Below are positions 34,276 through 42,679 of a stretch of 43,044 nt of DNA, piece by piece. How positions within the stretch are numbered: position 1 is the stretch's first letter; each line of letters begins with the position of its first letter. The stretch is from CAYTSA01 sp964440345 (GTDB lineage: Bacteria; Desulfobacterota; Desulfovibrionia; Desulfovibrionales; Desulfovibrionaceae), in contig CAYTSA010000023.1 in NCBI GenBank assembly GCA_964440345.1, positions 1 through 43,044 on the forward strand, written 5' to 3'. Under the pieces are notes generated by a model. That model made no database searches, was not told where the DNA came from, and saw only the letters and a program-made list of their open reading frames with translations. The translations under genes were made by a program, and so were the position numbers.

Positions 34276-35835
34276 ATGAGCCATACTGCCGGCATGACAC
34301 ATGAAGAGACCACTCACAAACTAAGTCTGCGCAACCTGACCATGGACGACTACGAGCAGATCCGCGACATCTGCGGCCGGGTGTACCGCACGGTGGATAC
34401 GCCCTGGGAGCGGCACGAGCTGGCTGGGCTCATAGAGCGGTTTCCAGCTGGCCAGATATGCGTGGAGGACAACGGCAAGGCCGTAGCCGTGGCCCTGACC
34501 ATGATGGTGGACTTCGCCATGATCGGCGAGCGGCATACCTACATGCAAGTGGTGGGCGGCTCGTTTCGCAAGCACGATCCTGAGGGCGACTACCTGTATG
34601 GCATCGAGATATTTGTCTCGCCAGACTACCAGGGTATGCGGCTGGGCCGGCGGCTCTACGACGCCCGCAAGGAGCTGTGCGAGAACCTGAATTTGAAGGG
34701 AATTCTCGTGGGGGGGCGCATACCTGGCTACGCCAAGCAGGCAGACGAGATGAGCCCCCGCGAGTACATTGAGCGGGTCAAGAAGCGCGAGTTGTACGAC
34801 CCGGTGCTCACGTTTCAGCTGGCCAATGATTTTCATATTAAGCGGTTGCTGAAGAACTACTGGCCGCGGGACCACAAGTCCCATGGCAACGCCGTACTGC
34901 TGGAGTGGGCCAACATCGGCTATGAAAAGACCACCCGGCTCATCGGCGGGACCAAATCCATCGTCCGGCTGGGCGTGGTGCAATGGCAAATGCGCCGGTT
35001 CGACTCCCTGGACGATGTGATGCAGCAGGCTGAGTTCTTTATCGATACAGTGTCGGACTACGGCTCAGACATTGTGCTGCTGCCGGAGCTGTTTAACGCG
35101 CCGCTGATTCACGAATTCGAGGACCAGAGCCCTTATGAGGCCATGCGCGCCCTGGCTGGCTACACCGAGCAGATTCGTCAGCAGATGAGCGACATGGCCC
35201 TGGCCTACAACATCAACATCGTGGCTGGCTCCATGCCGGACCTTCGCGAAGACGACCACCTGTACAACGTAAGTTACCTGCTGCGCCGGGACGGGACCTG
35301 GGACAGCCAGTACAAGCTGCACATTACCCCGGACGAACAGTCCAGCTGGGGCTTGACCGGCGGGGACGAGCTCAAGGTGTTCGACACTGACGTGGGCAAG
35401 GTGGGCGTGCTCATCTGCTACGATGTGGAGTTTCCGGAGCTGTCCCGGCTGCAGGCTTTGTCTGGGGCCAAGATACTGCTGGTTCCCTTCTGGACGGACA
35501 CCAAGAACGGCTACCTGCGGGTTCGCCGCTGCGCCCAGGCCCGGGCCATCGAGAACGAGTGCTACGTGGCCATATCCGGCAGCGTGGGCAACATCCCCAA
35601 GGTGGAAACCATGGGCATTCAGTACTCCCAGGCCGCGGTGTTCACTCCCTCCGACTTTTCCTTTCCGCACGACGCCATTGCTGCAGAAACCACGCCGGGC
35701 AACGAAACCATGGTCATCACCGACCTGGACCTGGACCTGATTAAGGAATTGCGGGCCATGGGCAGCGTGCAGAACTTTGACAGCCGGCGAACTGATCTGT
35801 ACGAGCTGCGGTGGCGGAAAAAGAAGAAAGAGTAG
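34276..35835 (+). CDS. GNAT acetyltransferase-nitrilase fusion
   Basis: The first 200 residues are a GNAT domain (LTMDDYEQIRDICGRVY, GIEIFVSPDYQGMRLGRRLYD, with QGMRLGRR binding acetyl-CoA). The last 280 residues are a carbon-nitrogen hydrolase with the Glu-Lys-Cys triad: LLPELF near 270, YKLHITPDE near 346 and LICYDVEFPE near 380. Such fusions are known in many bacteria (B. subtilis YhcX is of this type, from memory), but the substrate is not established. ATG 34276 has no ribosome-binding site and ATG 34294 is also possible. The gene diverges from the FadR-controlled operon. Confidence 0.88.
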   Translation: MSHTAGMTHEETTHKLSLRNLTMDDYEQIRDICGRVYRTVDTPWERHELAGLIERFPAGQICVEDNGKAVAVALTMMVDFAMIGERHTYMQVVGGSFRKHDPEGDYLYGIEIFVSPDYQGMRLGRRLYDARKELCENLNLKGILVGGRIPGYAKQADEMSPREYIERVKKRELYDPVLTFQLANDFHIKRLLKNYWPRDHKSHGNAVLLEWANIGYEKTTRLIGGTKSIVRLGVVQWQMRRFDSLDDVMQQAEFFIDTVSDYGSDIVLLPELFNAPLIHEFEDQSPYEAMRALAGYTEQIRQQMSDMALAYNINIVAGSMPDLREDDHLYNVSYLLRRDGTWDSQYKLHITPDEQSSWGLTGGDELKVFDTDVGKVGVLICYDVEFPELSRLQALSGAKILLVPFWTDTKNGYLRVRRCAQARAIENECYVAISGSVGNIPKVETMGIQYSQAAVFTPSDFSFPHDAIAAETTPGNETMVITDLDLDLIKELRAMGSVQNFDSRRTDLYELRWRKKKKE

Positions 35836-35850
35836 CCGGTTTTGTGGGGG

Positions 35851-36771
35851 CTATTCTGACTTCAGCTTAAAATTGCCGTAGCCGCCCCACGCTTGCTGCA
35901 CTACGCCGATAACGATCATGGCGTCCGGGTCAATGCGCGAGACCGTATAGCGCAAATCGTGCACCCGGGAGCGCCGGACAGTGCAGTAGAGTACGGTCCG
36001 GGCGGCGCCGGAGTAGCCGCCGGCGGCTTCCCACATGGAGACGCCGCGCTGCAGCTCGTGGGCGATGGCGTAGCGCATGTTTTCCGGTTTTTTGGTGATG
36101 ATGATGGCGGAGCGCAGCTGGCTGACGCCCTCCAGGGTGAAGTCGGAAAACATGCCTGTGAGCACCAGCGTAAGCAGGGCCAGGAGGGCCATCTCCCAGT
36201 TGAAGACCAGACCGCCAAGGCAAATGACGCCCATGTCGGTGAAAAGGTAGGTCTGGCTCATGGGAAAGCCAGTTTTGTCATGGATGATCCGGGCCGGTAT
36301 GGAGGCGCCGCCAATGGTGGAGCCGGCGCGTTGAATGAGGCCCAGACCCAGGCCGAACAGCACGCCTGCGTAAATGCAGGCCAGGAGTTTGTCGTCTGTA
36401 AGAGGGTACCGGGGCGCATATCGCGGCAATATTTCCAGAAACAGCTGAATAAAGGCTGAAAACGCGAATATGGAATAGACAGTGGAGCTGACGAAGCGCC
36501 ATTTGCCTAGATGGAACCAGCCTAAAACCAGTAACGGAATGTTCAACGCCAGGACGGCATATCCTTCTGGAATGTTTGTAAATTCTCGTATGATAATGGA
36601 AAGCCCGCTGAGCCCGCCTGCAGTGATGTTGTAGGGGGTCTGGAACATGACAAAACCAAAGGCGGTGAGGGCGGCGCCAAAGGTGATGACGGCGTGTTTG
36701 ATGACGGCGCGGCGCAACCGCACAGCCATGGGCTGGTGCAGTTTTTCCTTGACTCTATTCGGGATGCGCAC
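35851..36771 (-). CDS. YitT-family membrane protein (DUF161/DUF2179)
   Basis: This protein of about 306 residues has five to six membrane segments (VITFGAALTAFGFVMF, ITAGGLSGLSIIIREF, VLALNIPLLVLGWFHLGKW), then a soluble C-terminal domain (MYAIAHELQRGVSMWEAAGGYSG-like region, VRRSRVHDLR) of DUF2179 type. Function is unproven in the family; transport or quality control is suggested. The start is set at GTG 36771 with AAGGA upstream; ATG 36729 is the alternative, and a longer frame lacks support. It diverges from the small unknown gene and ends 15 bp from the GNAT-nitrilase gene. Confidence 0.8.
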   Translation of the reverse strand: MRIPNRVKEKLHQPMAVRLRRAVIKHAVITFGAALTAFGFVMFQTPYNITAGGLSGLSIIIREFTNIPEGYAVLALNIPLLVLGWFHLGKWRFVSSTVYSIFAFSAFIQLFLEILPRYAPRYPLTDDKLLACIYAGVLFGLGLGLIQRAGSTIGGASIPARIIHDKTGFPMSQTYLFTDMGVICLGGLVFNWEMALLALLTLVLTGMFSDFTLEGVSQLRSAIIITKKPENMRYAIAHELQRGVSMWEAAGGYSGAARTVLYCTVRRSRVHDLRYTVSRIDPDAMIVIGVVQQAWGGYGNFKLKSE

Positions 36772-36880
36772 GAGGGTGTCCTTGTATTCTTGATGGTTGC
36801 ATGTTGAAATCTGCACGGCTGTGCGCGCAAAAAGACAGGTTGCCACAGGCGCGGGCCGAGCGCAATCCTGGGAGCGAAAT

Positions 36881-37177
36881 ATGGAGCGCAATCAAATTCA
36901 GGAAATATTCGAAGCTTTTTTTGAGAAGTACAAAAAAACGGAAGGGGACCGGAGCTCCTGGTCGGCGCACTGGACGGAAACCATGCCCTCTGGCGCCAGC
37001 GTGGAGCTGAATCTGACCAAATGCCCGCGCGGGACCATCTTCAAAGTGTTTAAAAACGGCTCGAAGCTAGGCGAGATAGAAGGCTGGGACGTGTTTTTTG
37101 AGCAAATCGGCTCCATGCTGGGCGATGACTGGGACGCTGAAGCGTTTTTTACCTCAATGCGGGATTTCGGAGTGTAA
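36881..37177 (+). CDS. Small conserved-looking protein of unknown function
   Basis: The 98-residue acidic product (MERNQIQEIFEAFFEKYKK) is well supported by GGGAG six bases before its ATG and codon use like its neighbours. It has no signal peptide, membrane segment or cysteine motif. The C-terminal half, IEGWDVFFEQIGSMLGDDWD, is rich in aromatic and acidic residues. I do not recognise the family. It lies upstream of kor and divergent from the YitT gene. Confidence 0.6.
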   Translation: MERNQIQEIFEAFFEKYKKTEGDRSSWSAHWTETMPSGASVELNLTKCPRGTIFKVFKNGSKLGEIEGWDVFFEQIGSMLGDDWDAEAFFTSMRDFGV

Positions 37178-37239
37178 CAGGCCGTGGGGGCATGGCGAGA
37201 GCTCTCGCGCCAATAAGAATACCGCAATATTAAAGGGTG

Positions 37240-37269
37240 TTGACATTTATTGGACTTTTTTGCTTGCAT
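37240..37269 (+). promoter_or_regulatory. Possible promoter upstream of kor operon
   Basis: A perfect TTGACA -35 lies at 37240-37245. The best -10, TTGCAT at 18 bp, is poor. The region is AT-rich and precedes korD by about 135 bp. A GAGAGCTCTC palindrome lies just upstream, at 37197-37206. Confidence 0.3.
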
Positions 37270-37402
37270 TTTTGTATTTCCAGTCATAAGATGTTGTTAC
37301 AGAAAAATGACAACGCACGCCCTTGGCAAACGCGCAGCACTTATGGCGTGCAAACAGTCGTACACCTTTTACCAGCTTTGTGCGCAAGGCGAGCCGGCGA
37401 TC

Positions 37403-37789
37403 ATGTCCAAAAAGAAAGGCCAGACCCGAGTCTACATCTACCCGGAATGGTGCAAAGGGTGCGGCGTATGCGCCGCTTTTTGCCCCGGCAAGGTCATGGA
37501 AATGAACCACCAGGGCAAAGCCGAAGTGGTTCGCGAAGACGACTGCGTCAATTGCGGTTTTTGCGAGCTGCACTGCCCGGATTTTGCCATTTCCGTTGTC
37601 ATGAAAAACGGAACCAAACCCATTCCCGGCACAGATTTTTGTCCAGGAGTGCATTCGCCCCTTCCCCACCAGCCTGAAGACGGCAAGAGCGGCTGTACGC
37701 CCTCCTCCCAAGCGGCTGCTGGCAAGGCGGACGAGGGGAAAAGCGCCAGCCATTTGGACGGCGAGAACGCTGGCAAAGGCGCAGCCTGA
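37403..37789 (+). CDS. korD: 2-oxoacid:ferredoxin oxidoreductase delta subunit (ferredoxin-like)
   Basis: The 128-residue protein carries two 4Fe-4S motifs, CKGCGVCAAFCPGKV and CVNCGFCELHCPDFAI. It would relay electrons from the KorB active site to ferredoxin. The C-terminal 45 residues are low-complexity, rich in Gly, Ala, Ser and Lys, and not needed for the fold. The ATG was chosen because the long upstream frame is unsupported. It precedes korA by 52 bp. Confidence 0.9.
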   Translation: MSKKKGQTRVYIYPEWCKGCGVCAAFCPGKVMEMNHQGKAEVVREDDCVNCGFCELHCPDFAISVVMKNGTKPIPGTDFCPGVHSPLPHQPEDGKSGCTPSSQAAAGKADEGKSASHLDGENAGKGAA

Positions 37790-37841
37790 GGCCGGCTGGA
37801 CCCTTTTACTGCACACCCTTTAACAGAGCGAAGCGAGCGCC

Positions 37842-38993
37842 ATGCCTGCTGTAAACAAACGCAAACGCAAGGAATTGTTTGCCCTTGGCAACGAGGCGGT
37901 AACGGAGGGGGCGCTGTTGGCCGGCTGTACTTTTTACGCCGGCTACCCCATCACCCCTTCCAGCGAAATTATGGAAACCATGGCCTCCCGGTTGCCTGTG
38001 GTGGAGGACGGCGTGTTCATCCAGATGGAGGATGAAATCGCCAGCCTGGGCGCCTGCATTGGCGCGTCACTGGCTGGCCGCAAGTCCATGACCGCCACTT
38101 CTGGCCCGGGGTTCTCCCTTATGCAGGAGCACTTGGGCTACGCCTGTATGGCGGAGGTCCCGCTGGTCATCGTCAATGTCATGCGCGGAGGGCCGTCCAC
38201 CGGCTTGCCCACGTGCCCGGGCCAGGGCGACGTGCAACAGGCCCGCTGGGGCACACACGGCGACCACGCCATTATCGTGTTCTCCGCCTCCACAGTCCAG
38301 GAGTGTCTGGAGATGACCATCGCTAGTTTCAACTATGCAGAAAAGTACCGTACGCCAGTCATTCTGCTGCTGGACGAAATAACCGCCCACACCCGGGAGA
38401 AGATCGTCATCCCCCGCGACGGGGAATACGAGGTTTTTTCCCGCGTGGTGCCCTCTGTGCCGCCGGAGTGGTTCAAACCTTTCGAGGAAACCATGCGCGG
38501 CGTGCCGCCCATGCCTCCCATCGGTTCTGGCTACCGCATCCATGTCACGGGGCTTACCCACGACGCCATGGGCTACCCCACTCAGAAGCCGGACGAGGTG
38601 GACGAAGCCGTGCATCGTCATTTCCGCAAGATCGACCAGTTCTTCAGCGACATCATGATTGTGGATGAGTATATGACCGACGATGCGGACATAGGCGTTA
38701 TCGCCTACGGCTCCGTGGCCCGGTCTGCCCGGCTGGCTGTGGATAACGCTCGCGAGCAGGGCATTATGGCCGGGTTGCTGAACCTGAAGACCCTCTTCCC
38801 GTTTCCTCGGCCGGCTGTGGAAAAGCTGACCCGGCGTTGCAAGGCGGTCATTGTGCCGGAAATGAACATGGGCCAGATGTCCCGGGAGGTGAAGCGTGTG
38901 AACGCTGGCCGCTCTCGGGTAAGGACCATCAACCGCGTGGACGGCCAGATCATCACGCCATCCCAAATCTATAAAAACATTGCGCAGGTGTAG
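37842..38993 (+). CDS. korA: 2-oxoacid:ferredoxin oxidoreductase alpha subunit
   Basis: The 383-residue protein has the alpha-subunit start GNEAVTEGALLAGCTFYAGYPITPSSEI, GASLAGRKSMTATSGPGFSLM and the later core GYPTQKPDEVDEAVHRHFRK. The order delta-alpha-beta-gamma and lengths match 2-oxoglutarate (Kor) or branched-chain (Vor) type enzymes; substrate cannot be fixed from motifs. It converts a 2-oxoacid and CoA to acyl-CoA, reducing ferredoxin, or the reverse under carboxylation. korB starts 2 bp after its stop. Confidence 0.9.
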   Translation: MPAVNKRKRKELFALGNEAVTEGALLAGCTFYAGYPITPSSEIMETMASRLPVVEDGVFIQMEDEIASLGACIGASLAGRKSMTATSGPGFSLMQEHLGYACMAEVPLVIVNVMRGGPSTGLPTCPGQGDVQQARWGTHGDHAIIVFSASTVQECLEMTIASFNYAEKYRTPVILLLDEITAHTREKIVIPRDGEYEVFSRVVPSVPPEWFKPFEETMRGVPPMPPIGSGYRIHVTGLTHDAMGYPTQKPDEVDEAVHRHFRKIDQFFSDIMIVDEYMTDDADIGVIAYGSVARSARLAVDNAREQGIMAGLLNLKTLFPFPRPAVEKLTRRCKAVIVPEMNMGQMSREVKRVNAGRSRVRTINRVDGQIITPSQIYKNIAQV

Positions 38994-38995
38994 CC

Positions 38996-39829
38996 ATGGC
39001 TGAAGTAACGCAATTGATCCACCATTACCTGCGGCATACCAAGAAATTTCCGCACGTGCTCTGCCCAGGCTGCGGCCACGGCGTGGTTCTCGGCTCGCTG
39101 GTGCGTTCGGTGCACACCTTGGAACTTTCCAAGGACGACGTTGTCGTAGTTGCCGGCATAGGCTGCTCGGGCCGCTTGGCTGTGTATGTGGACTTCAACA
39201 CTGTACACACCACCCACGGCCGCGCCCTTACTTTTGCCACCGGCATAAAGCTGGCTAACCCCCGCCTTACGGTCATTTGCATCATGGGCGACGGAGACGC
39301 CTTGTCCATTGGCGGCAACCACCTTATCCACGCCGCCCGGCGCAACATCGGCGTCACCGCCCTTATTTTGAACAACAACATCTACGGCATGACCGGCGGA
39401 CAGTGTTCATCCACCACGCCCACAGGCTCTTTCTCCATGACCACGCCCTTTGGTTCGCTAGAAAAATCCTTTGATATCATGGAGATGGGCAAGGCAGCCG
39501 GCGCCAACTTCGTAGCCCGGACCACCTCCTTTCACGCCCATATGATGGACCGCATCCTGACCACAGCCTTCCAGCGGTCCGGCTTCAATCTGGTGGAAGT
39601 GTTCAGTCCCTGCCACACCCAGTACGGCCGCAAGAACAAATTCAAGACGCCGGTGCAGATGTACGAGCACCTGAAAAAAACTACTTTGGCTGTGGAGTCA
39701 TACGACAAGCTGGACCCGGAAAAGCGCCGTGACCGCGATCCCATTGGCATATTGGTGGAACGCGACGAGCCTGGGCTGGAAGAGCGCTACGCAGCCATGA
39801 GGCAGCAGATGATGGAGGCAAAAGCATGA
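38996..39829 (+). CDS. korB: 2-oxoacid:ferredoxin oxidoreductase beta subunit (TPP-binding)
   Basis: The 277-residue protein binds thiamine diphosphate and a 4Fe-4S cluster. CPGCGHGVV near residue 19 gives two cluster cysteines; the TPP motif is GDGDALSIGGNH, then NNNIYGMTGGQ. It overlaps korC by 4 bp (ATGA) and follows korA by 2 bp. Confidence 0.92.
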   Translation: MAEVTQLIHHYLRHTKKFPHVLCPGCGHGVVLGSLVRSVHTLELSKDDVVVVAGIGCSGRLAVYVDFNTVHTTHGRALTFATGIKLANPRLTVICIMGDGDALSIGGNHLIHAARRNIGVTALILNNNIYGMTGGQCSSTTPTGSFSMTTPFGSLEKSFDIMEMGKAAGANFVARTTSFHAHMMDRILTTAFQRSGFNLVEVFSPCHTQYGRKNKFKTPVQMYEHLKKTTLAVESYDKLDPEKRRDRDPIGILVERDEPGLEERYAAMRQQMMEAKA

Positions 39830-40497
39830 CCGCCAAAGCAGCCGAGAATACAAAGAAATCCAGCGCCGGAAGCAAGAGCGTCCAGCAGGAGCTCAACCGC
39901 TTCGAGATTCGCCTTTCTGGCCTGGGCGGGCAGGGCATCATTACCCTGGGCAAAATTATGGGCTACTCCCTGGCTTTGGGCCACGGCTACCACGTCACCC
40001 AGACCCAGTCTTACGGGCCTGAGGCCCGGGGCGGCTCCAGCCGGGCGGACCTGGTGGTCAGCTCATACCCTATCAGCTACCCCAAGACAGAAAATGTGGA
40101 TCTGCTGGTGGCGCTCAGCCAGGAAGCCTGCAACGCCTACTACCGGACGTTGAAACGGGACGGCTTGCTGCTGGTGGACAATTCGCTGGTGACGCAGACG
40201 CCGACTAATATTTTTCTGGGCCTGCCGTTCACGGACCTGGCAAAGGAGCGCATCGGCAACCCAATGACGCTGAACACCATGGTCCTGGGGGCCGTAAGCC
40301 ATGTGCTGCCTTTCGCAGAGCCTCGGACTATGCGCCGCAGCCTGCTGGAAAATCTGCCTCAGAAGCTGCACGCCATGAACCGCAAGGCCTTTGACCTGGG
40401 CTTGAAACAGGCCCAAAAGTTCTTTGGAGAGCCTCCTGCCATTTGGAAAGAAGTGGAGAAAAAAGCTGAAGAAGAGCCGGTGGAAGCGTTGGAATAA
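39826..40497 (+). CDS. korC: 2-oxoacid:ferredoxin oxidoreductase gamma subunit
   Basis: The 223-residue protein has the gamma signature LSGLGGQGIITLGKIMG and QSYGPEARGGSSRADLVVS, a Rossmann-like CoA-binding subunit. An extra 20-residue polar N-terminus (AAENTKKSSAGSKS) precedes the fold, and an acidic tail follows. Four-base overlap with korB. Copy B of the dispersed repeat lies 82 bp downstream. Confidence 0.92.
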   Translation: MTAKAAENTKKSSAGSKSVQQELNRFEIRLSGLGGQGIITLGKIMGYSLALGHGYHVTQTQSYGPEARGGSSRADLVVSSYPISYPKTENVDLLVALSQEACNAYYRTLKRDGLLLVDNSLVTQTPTNIFLGLPFTDLAKERIGNPMTLNTMVLGAVSHVLPFAEPRTMRRSLLENLPQKLHAMNRKAFDLGLKQAQKFFGEPPAIWKEVEKKAEEEPVEALE

Positions 40498-40579
40498 GAG
40501 CAGTTGCCTCAACCTTGTCTGCATTCACGCGGCAAACCGCTCGCGCTCAATGCGAAGACCGGTTTTGTGAGACACGTTA

Positions 40580-40691
40580 GCGCATTTTCGCGTTGAGACA
40601 ACTCTTGCTCCTGAAACATTTACAATTGTTTCAGGAAAATGCAAAAGAGCAACTAAACATTTTCACTGGTAAAATGCTCTAGGGTCTCTAA
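40580..40691 (-). repeat. Dispersed structured 3'-UTR element, copy B
   Basis: Read on the minus strand it starts TTAGAGACCCTAGAGCA, 10 bp after the stop of the LuxR-type gene, and matches copy A through most of its length. Its middle stem is perfect: CCTGAAACA pairs with TGTTTCAGG around an 8-nt loop. GTTG-TCT-CAAC forms the last hairpin, as in copy A with TAT. It is in a convergent gap between korC and the regulator. Confidence 0.8.
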
Positions 40692-40701
40692 ATATTTTTT
40701 G

Positions 40702-41343
40702 TCAGGGCTTCTTCCTTTTAAACAAGCCGTGCGCATCAGCAAGTTCCCGTGCTTGCGCTGCTGAACCAAGTTCCAGCTTGTCATAGATGCTGCTTCGGTA
40801 AGCTGCAATGGCCGCACTGTCCTTGAAAAGCAGCTTGGCAATTTCTGTATCCTGATATCCCAATGCGATAAGCTTAAATATCTTGATCTCATGCTGGCTG
40901 AGCGGTTGCAGCTCTGGCGAAAAGCAAACGCCGGCTGCGGCGTGTTGCGCATGCGATGATGAAACAAGACTCTGCAGCTTTGGAGCGAGATAACCGTTGC
41001 CGTTAAGCACGCCGCGGACTGCCTGCAACAGCGAGCAGGCAGCGCAGTCCGGCACAACGGCGCCTTCGGCCCCGGCCTGCAGGCTCGCAAAAATAGCTCC
41101 GGCCATGGATACGGGGGCGCAGACAATAACTTTAGTACGCGGCCCGGCGCGCTTGACATACCGCACGGCGTCTTCGAGCGATTCCAAGCCTGTAAAGTCA
41201 AGCAGGGTGCATTCTGCATCTTGCAGCGCAACAAAGCCGATGCACTGGTCCAGCGTGTCGCAAGCAGCGACATGAAAATGCTTTTGCAGCAGTTCCCTAC
41301 AAGGCGGCAATCCACCTGCGTCAAACACGGCCAGCGAGTGCAT
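40702..41343 (-). CDS. LuxR-type regulator with degenerate receiver domain
   Basis: The C-terminal 65 residues are a LuxR helix-turn-helix (LSQHEIKIFKLIALGYQDTEIAKLL). The N-terminal 130 residues have receiver-like size and a strand pattern ending LLDFTGL, but the acidic pair needed for phosphorylation at the N-terminus is missing, so it is likely a pseudo-receiver, working without phosphorylation. No sensor kinase is adjacent. Its target is unknown. It lies in a convergent pair with korC and is followed by the dispersed repeat. Confidence 0.8.
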   Translation of the reverse strand: MHSLAVFDAGGLPPCRELLQKHFHVAACDTLDQCIGFVALQDAECTLLDFTGLESLEDAVRYVKRAGPRTKVIVCAPVSMAGAIFASLQAGAEGAVVPDCAACSLLQAVRGVLNGNGYLAPKLQSLVSSSHAQHAAAGVCFSPELQPLSQHEIKIFKLIALGYQDTEIAKLLFKDSAAIAAYRSSIYDKLELGSAAQARELADAHGLFKRKKP

Positions 41344-41748
41344 GGTAAAAGAACTCCTTCATTGAAAACGATATTTATGTATATGCTGCTATTTCTTCAG
41401 TATAACTTATAAATGATCCCGACAAAGCCAAAGCTGCTGTGCTATCGTGGCCGAAGAAAGCGGTGTATCAAATAAGCGATAAGCATTGTTGGGCGCTTTT
41501 GTCCTGTCTGTGTCTGTTTGTATTGCGTTGTGCTTTCATGGCGGTTGTGAAATGTAATTGCGTATATACCTGCGCAGTGTGTTGCTCGTGTTCCTTTGGG
41601 TCCTGCATAGTCAGTGTAGATGTGCTGCTGCCGCACAATAGCCACGACAATAAAACGTTACACTAATAAAACGAAAAAATGAAGTGTCAACTGCTATATT
41701 TTTCGTGAATATTGTATGACAAAAGGAGAAGTAAAGGCAAATTAATAT

Positions 41749-41907
41749 ATGAGCATCTTTTGCCAGCTGCATGCTGCCAGGCGAGAAAAGCGGCAGCTTC
41801 GAAAAGGTGGGGTAACGTGTGCAGAAAATGCTACCGAATGTTCTTGCACGCTCAGCTCGTCTGAGCAGGAAGTACTTTCCCGCTGTCCTCGCTGGCGTCA
41901 AATGTAA
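41749..41907 (+). CDS. Possible small Cys-rich protein
   Basis: A 52-codon frame (MSIFCQLHAARREKRQLRK and so on) follows an AAAGG 11 bases upstream and an AAAGGAG further back. It has five cysteines (residues 5, 24, 31, 33, 46) and ends LSSSEQEVLSRCPRW, faintly like the start of a LuxR-type DNA-binding helix pair. That could mean a remnant of a regulator, or chance. It is too short for a firm call. Confidence 0.22.
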   Translation: MSIFCQLHAARREKRQLRKGGVTCAENATECSCTLSSSEQEVLSRCPRWRQM

Positions 41908-41989
41908 GTTCCTGTATTTTAAACTCAATAAAAGACAGAACTCGAAAGGAGGGAAACGTACGTCCGAACAAGGATGCTGACGGCTTTGA

Positions 41990-42094
41990 GCGCATTGCCG
42001 GGTTGCGGCAACGCTCGCTTCTGAAACAATTTGCTGTTATCTCAGGTAAATATATAAGAGTGTGTAAGCGCTTTCAAAGGAAAAATGCGCTTAA
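41990..42094 (-). repeat. Dispersed structured 3'-UTR element, copy C
   Basis: This is the most diverged copy. On the minus strand it begins about 50 bp after the stop of the CBS gene. TTAAGCGC and GCGCTTA replace the AGAGCA/TGCTCT arms of the other copies, so pairing is kept while bases differ. TTGTTTCAGAAGCGAGCG and GTTG-CCG-CAAC match the middle and last parts of copy A, and the end is again ATGCGC. Confidence 0.7.
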
Positions 42095-42144
42095 AACACC
42101 GGCCGGCGCTTGGAGTGCGAGAGCTGTGAGCGGCAGAACAGCCC

Positions 42145-42576
42145 CTAGTCGAACTGTTCGGCAGATTCCATCAGACTGATGGCAAGCTTGAGAAAATCTG
42201 CTTCTGTGATGATGCCGGAAAGCTTGCCGTCCACCACAACCGGCAGGCAGCCGTATTTGTGGTGCAGCAATATCTCTGCAGCGTCCCGCAAGGAAACGTC
42301 TGGGGAAACAGTTGTCACGTCTGTGCGCATGATCTCGCCCACAGGGATGCCGGAATCGATTTCGTCCTGGGTTTTTTTATCCACTTCTGCAAACCGCGAT
42401 ATGGAAGCGCCCAGAATATCACGGTGGGTCAACAGTCCCAAAAACTCGTCACTGTTGTTGACCACAGGTATGTGCCGGATGCGGGCGAGGGACATCATGG
42501 ACCGGGCGGTTTTCAACGTATCCGTGCGTTTTAAGGCAAAGACTTCGCGCGTCATCAAATCGCAGACTACCAACAT
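42145..42576 (-). CDS. CBS-domain-pair protein
   Basis: The 143-residue protein is essentially a tandem CBS pair: VCDLMTREVFALKRTDTLKTA with HIPVVNNSDEFLGLLTHRDI, then VGEIMRTDVTTVSPDVSLRDAAEI with CLPVVVDGKLSGIITEADF. CBS pairs usually bind adenosine nucleotides (AMP, ATP, SAM) and regulate other proteins. An AAGGAGG-type site precedes the ATG. No partner is adjacent. The dispersed repeat follows its stop. Confidence 0.93.
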   Translation of the reverse strand: MLVVCDLMTREVFALKRTDTLKTARSMMSLARIRHIPVVNNSDEFLGLLTHRDILGASISRFAEVDKKTQDEIDSGIPVGEIMRTDVTTVSPDVSLRDAAEILLHHKYGCLPVVVDGKLSGIITEADFLKLAISLMESAEQFD

Positions 42577-42679
42577 TGACTCCTCCTTGGCATACTACTA
42601 ATTTCTCCCAAGGCAGAGCGGGTGTCAAGCAAAGGGTTTTGTGCAGAAAATGTGGCGAGCCGTCAGCGTGCTGCGCCGG

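Larger units (their letters stand above)
41344..42144. other. AT-rich 800-bp region without a clear gene
   Basis: No well-supported gene is seen in this stretch between the LuxR-type and CBS genes. It is visibly richer in A+T than the surrounding genes. It contains a possible 52-codon frame (41749-41907), described separately, and repeat copy C (41990-42094). Several open frames of 60-105 codons, such as the one on the minus strand at 41611-41928, lack ribosome-binding sites and recognisable sequence. The stretch may hold regulatory RNA or a decayed gene. Confidence 0.5.

Noticed and set aside
37250..37402. N-terminal extension of the KorD ferredoxin
   Set aside because: The upstream codons form a hydrophobic and unstructured stretch over the likely promoter, and the ferredoxin fold starts after the ATG at 37403.
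41611..41928. 105-codon minus-strand frame in the AT-rich region
   Set aside because: No ribosome-binding site, unlikely composition and no family resemblance.
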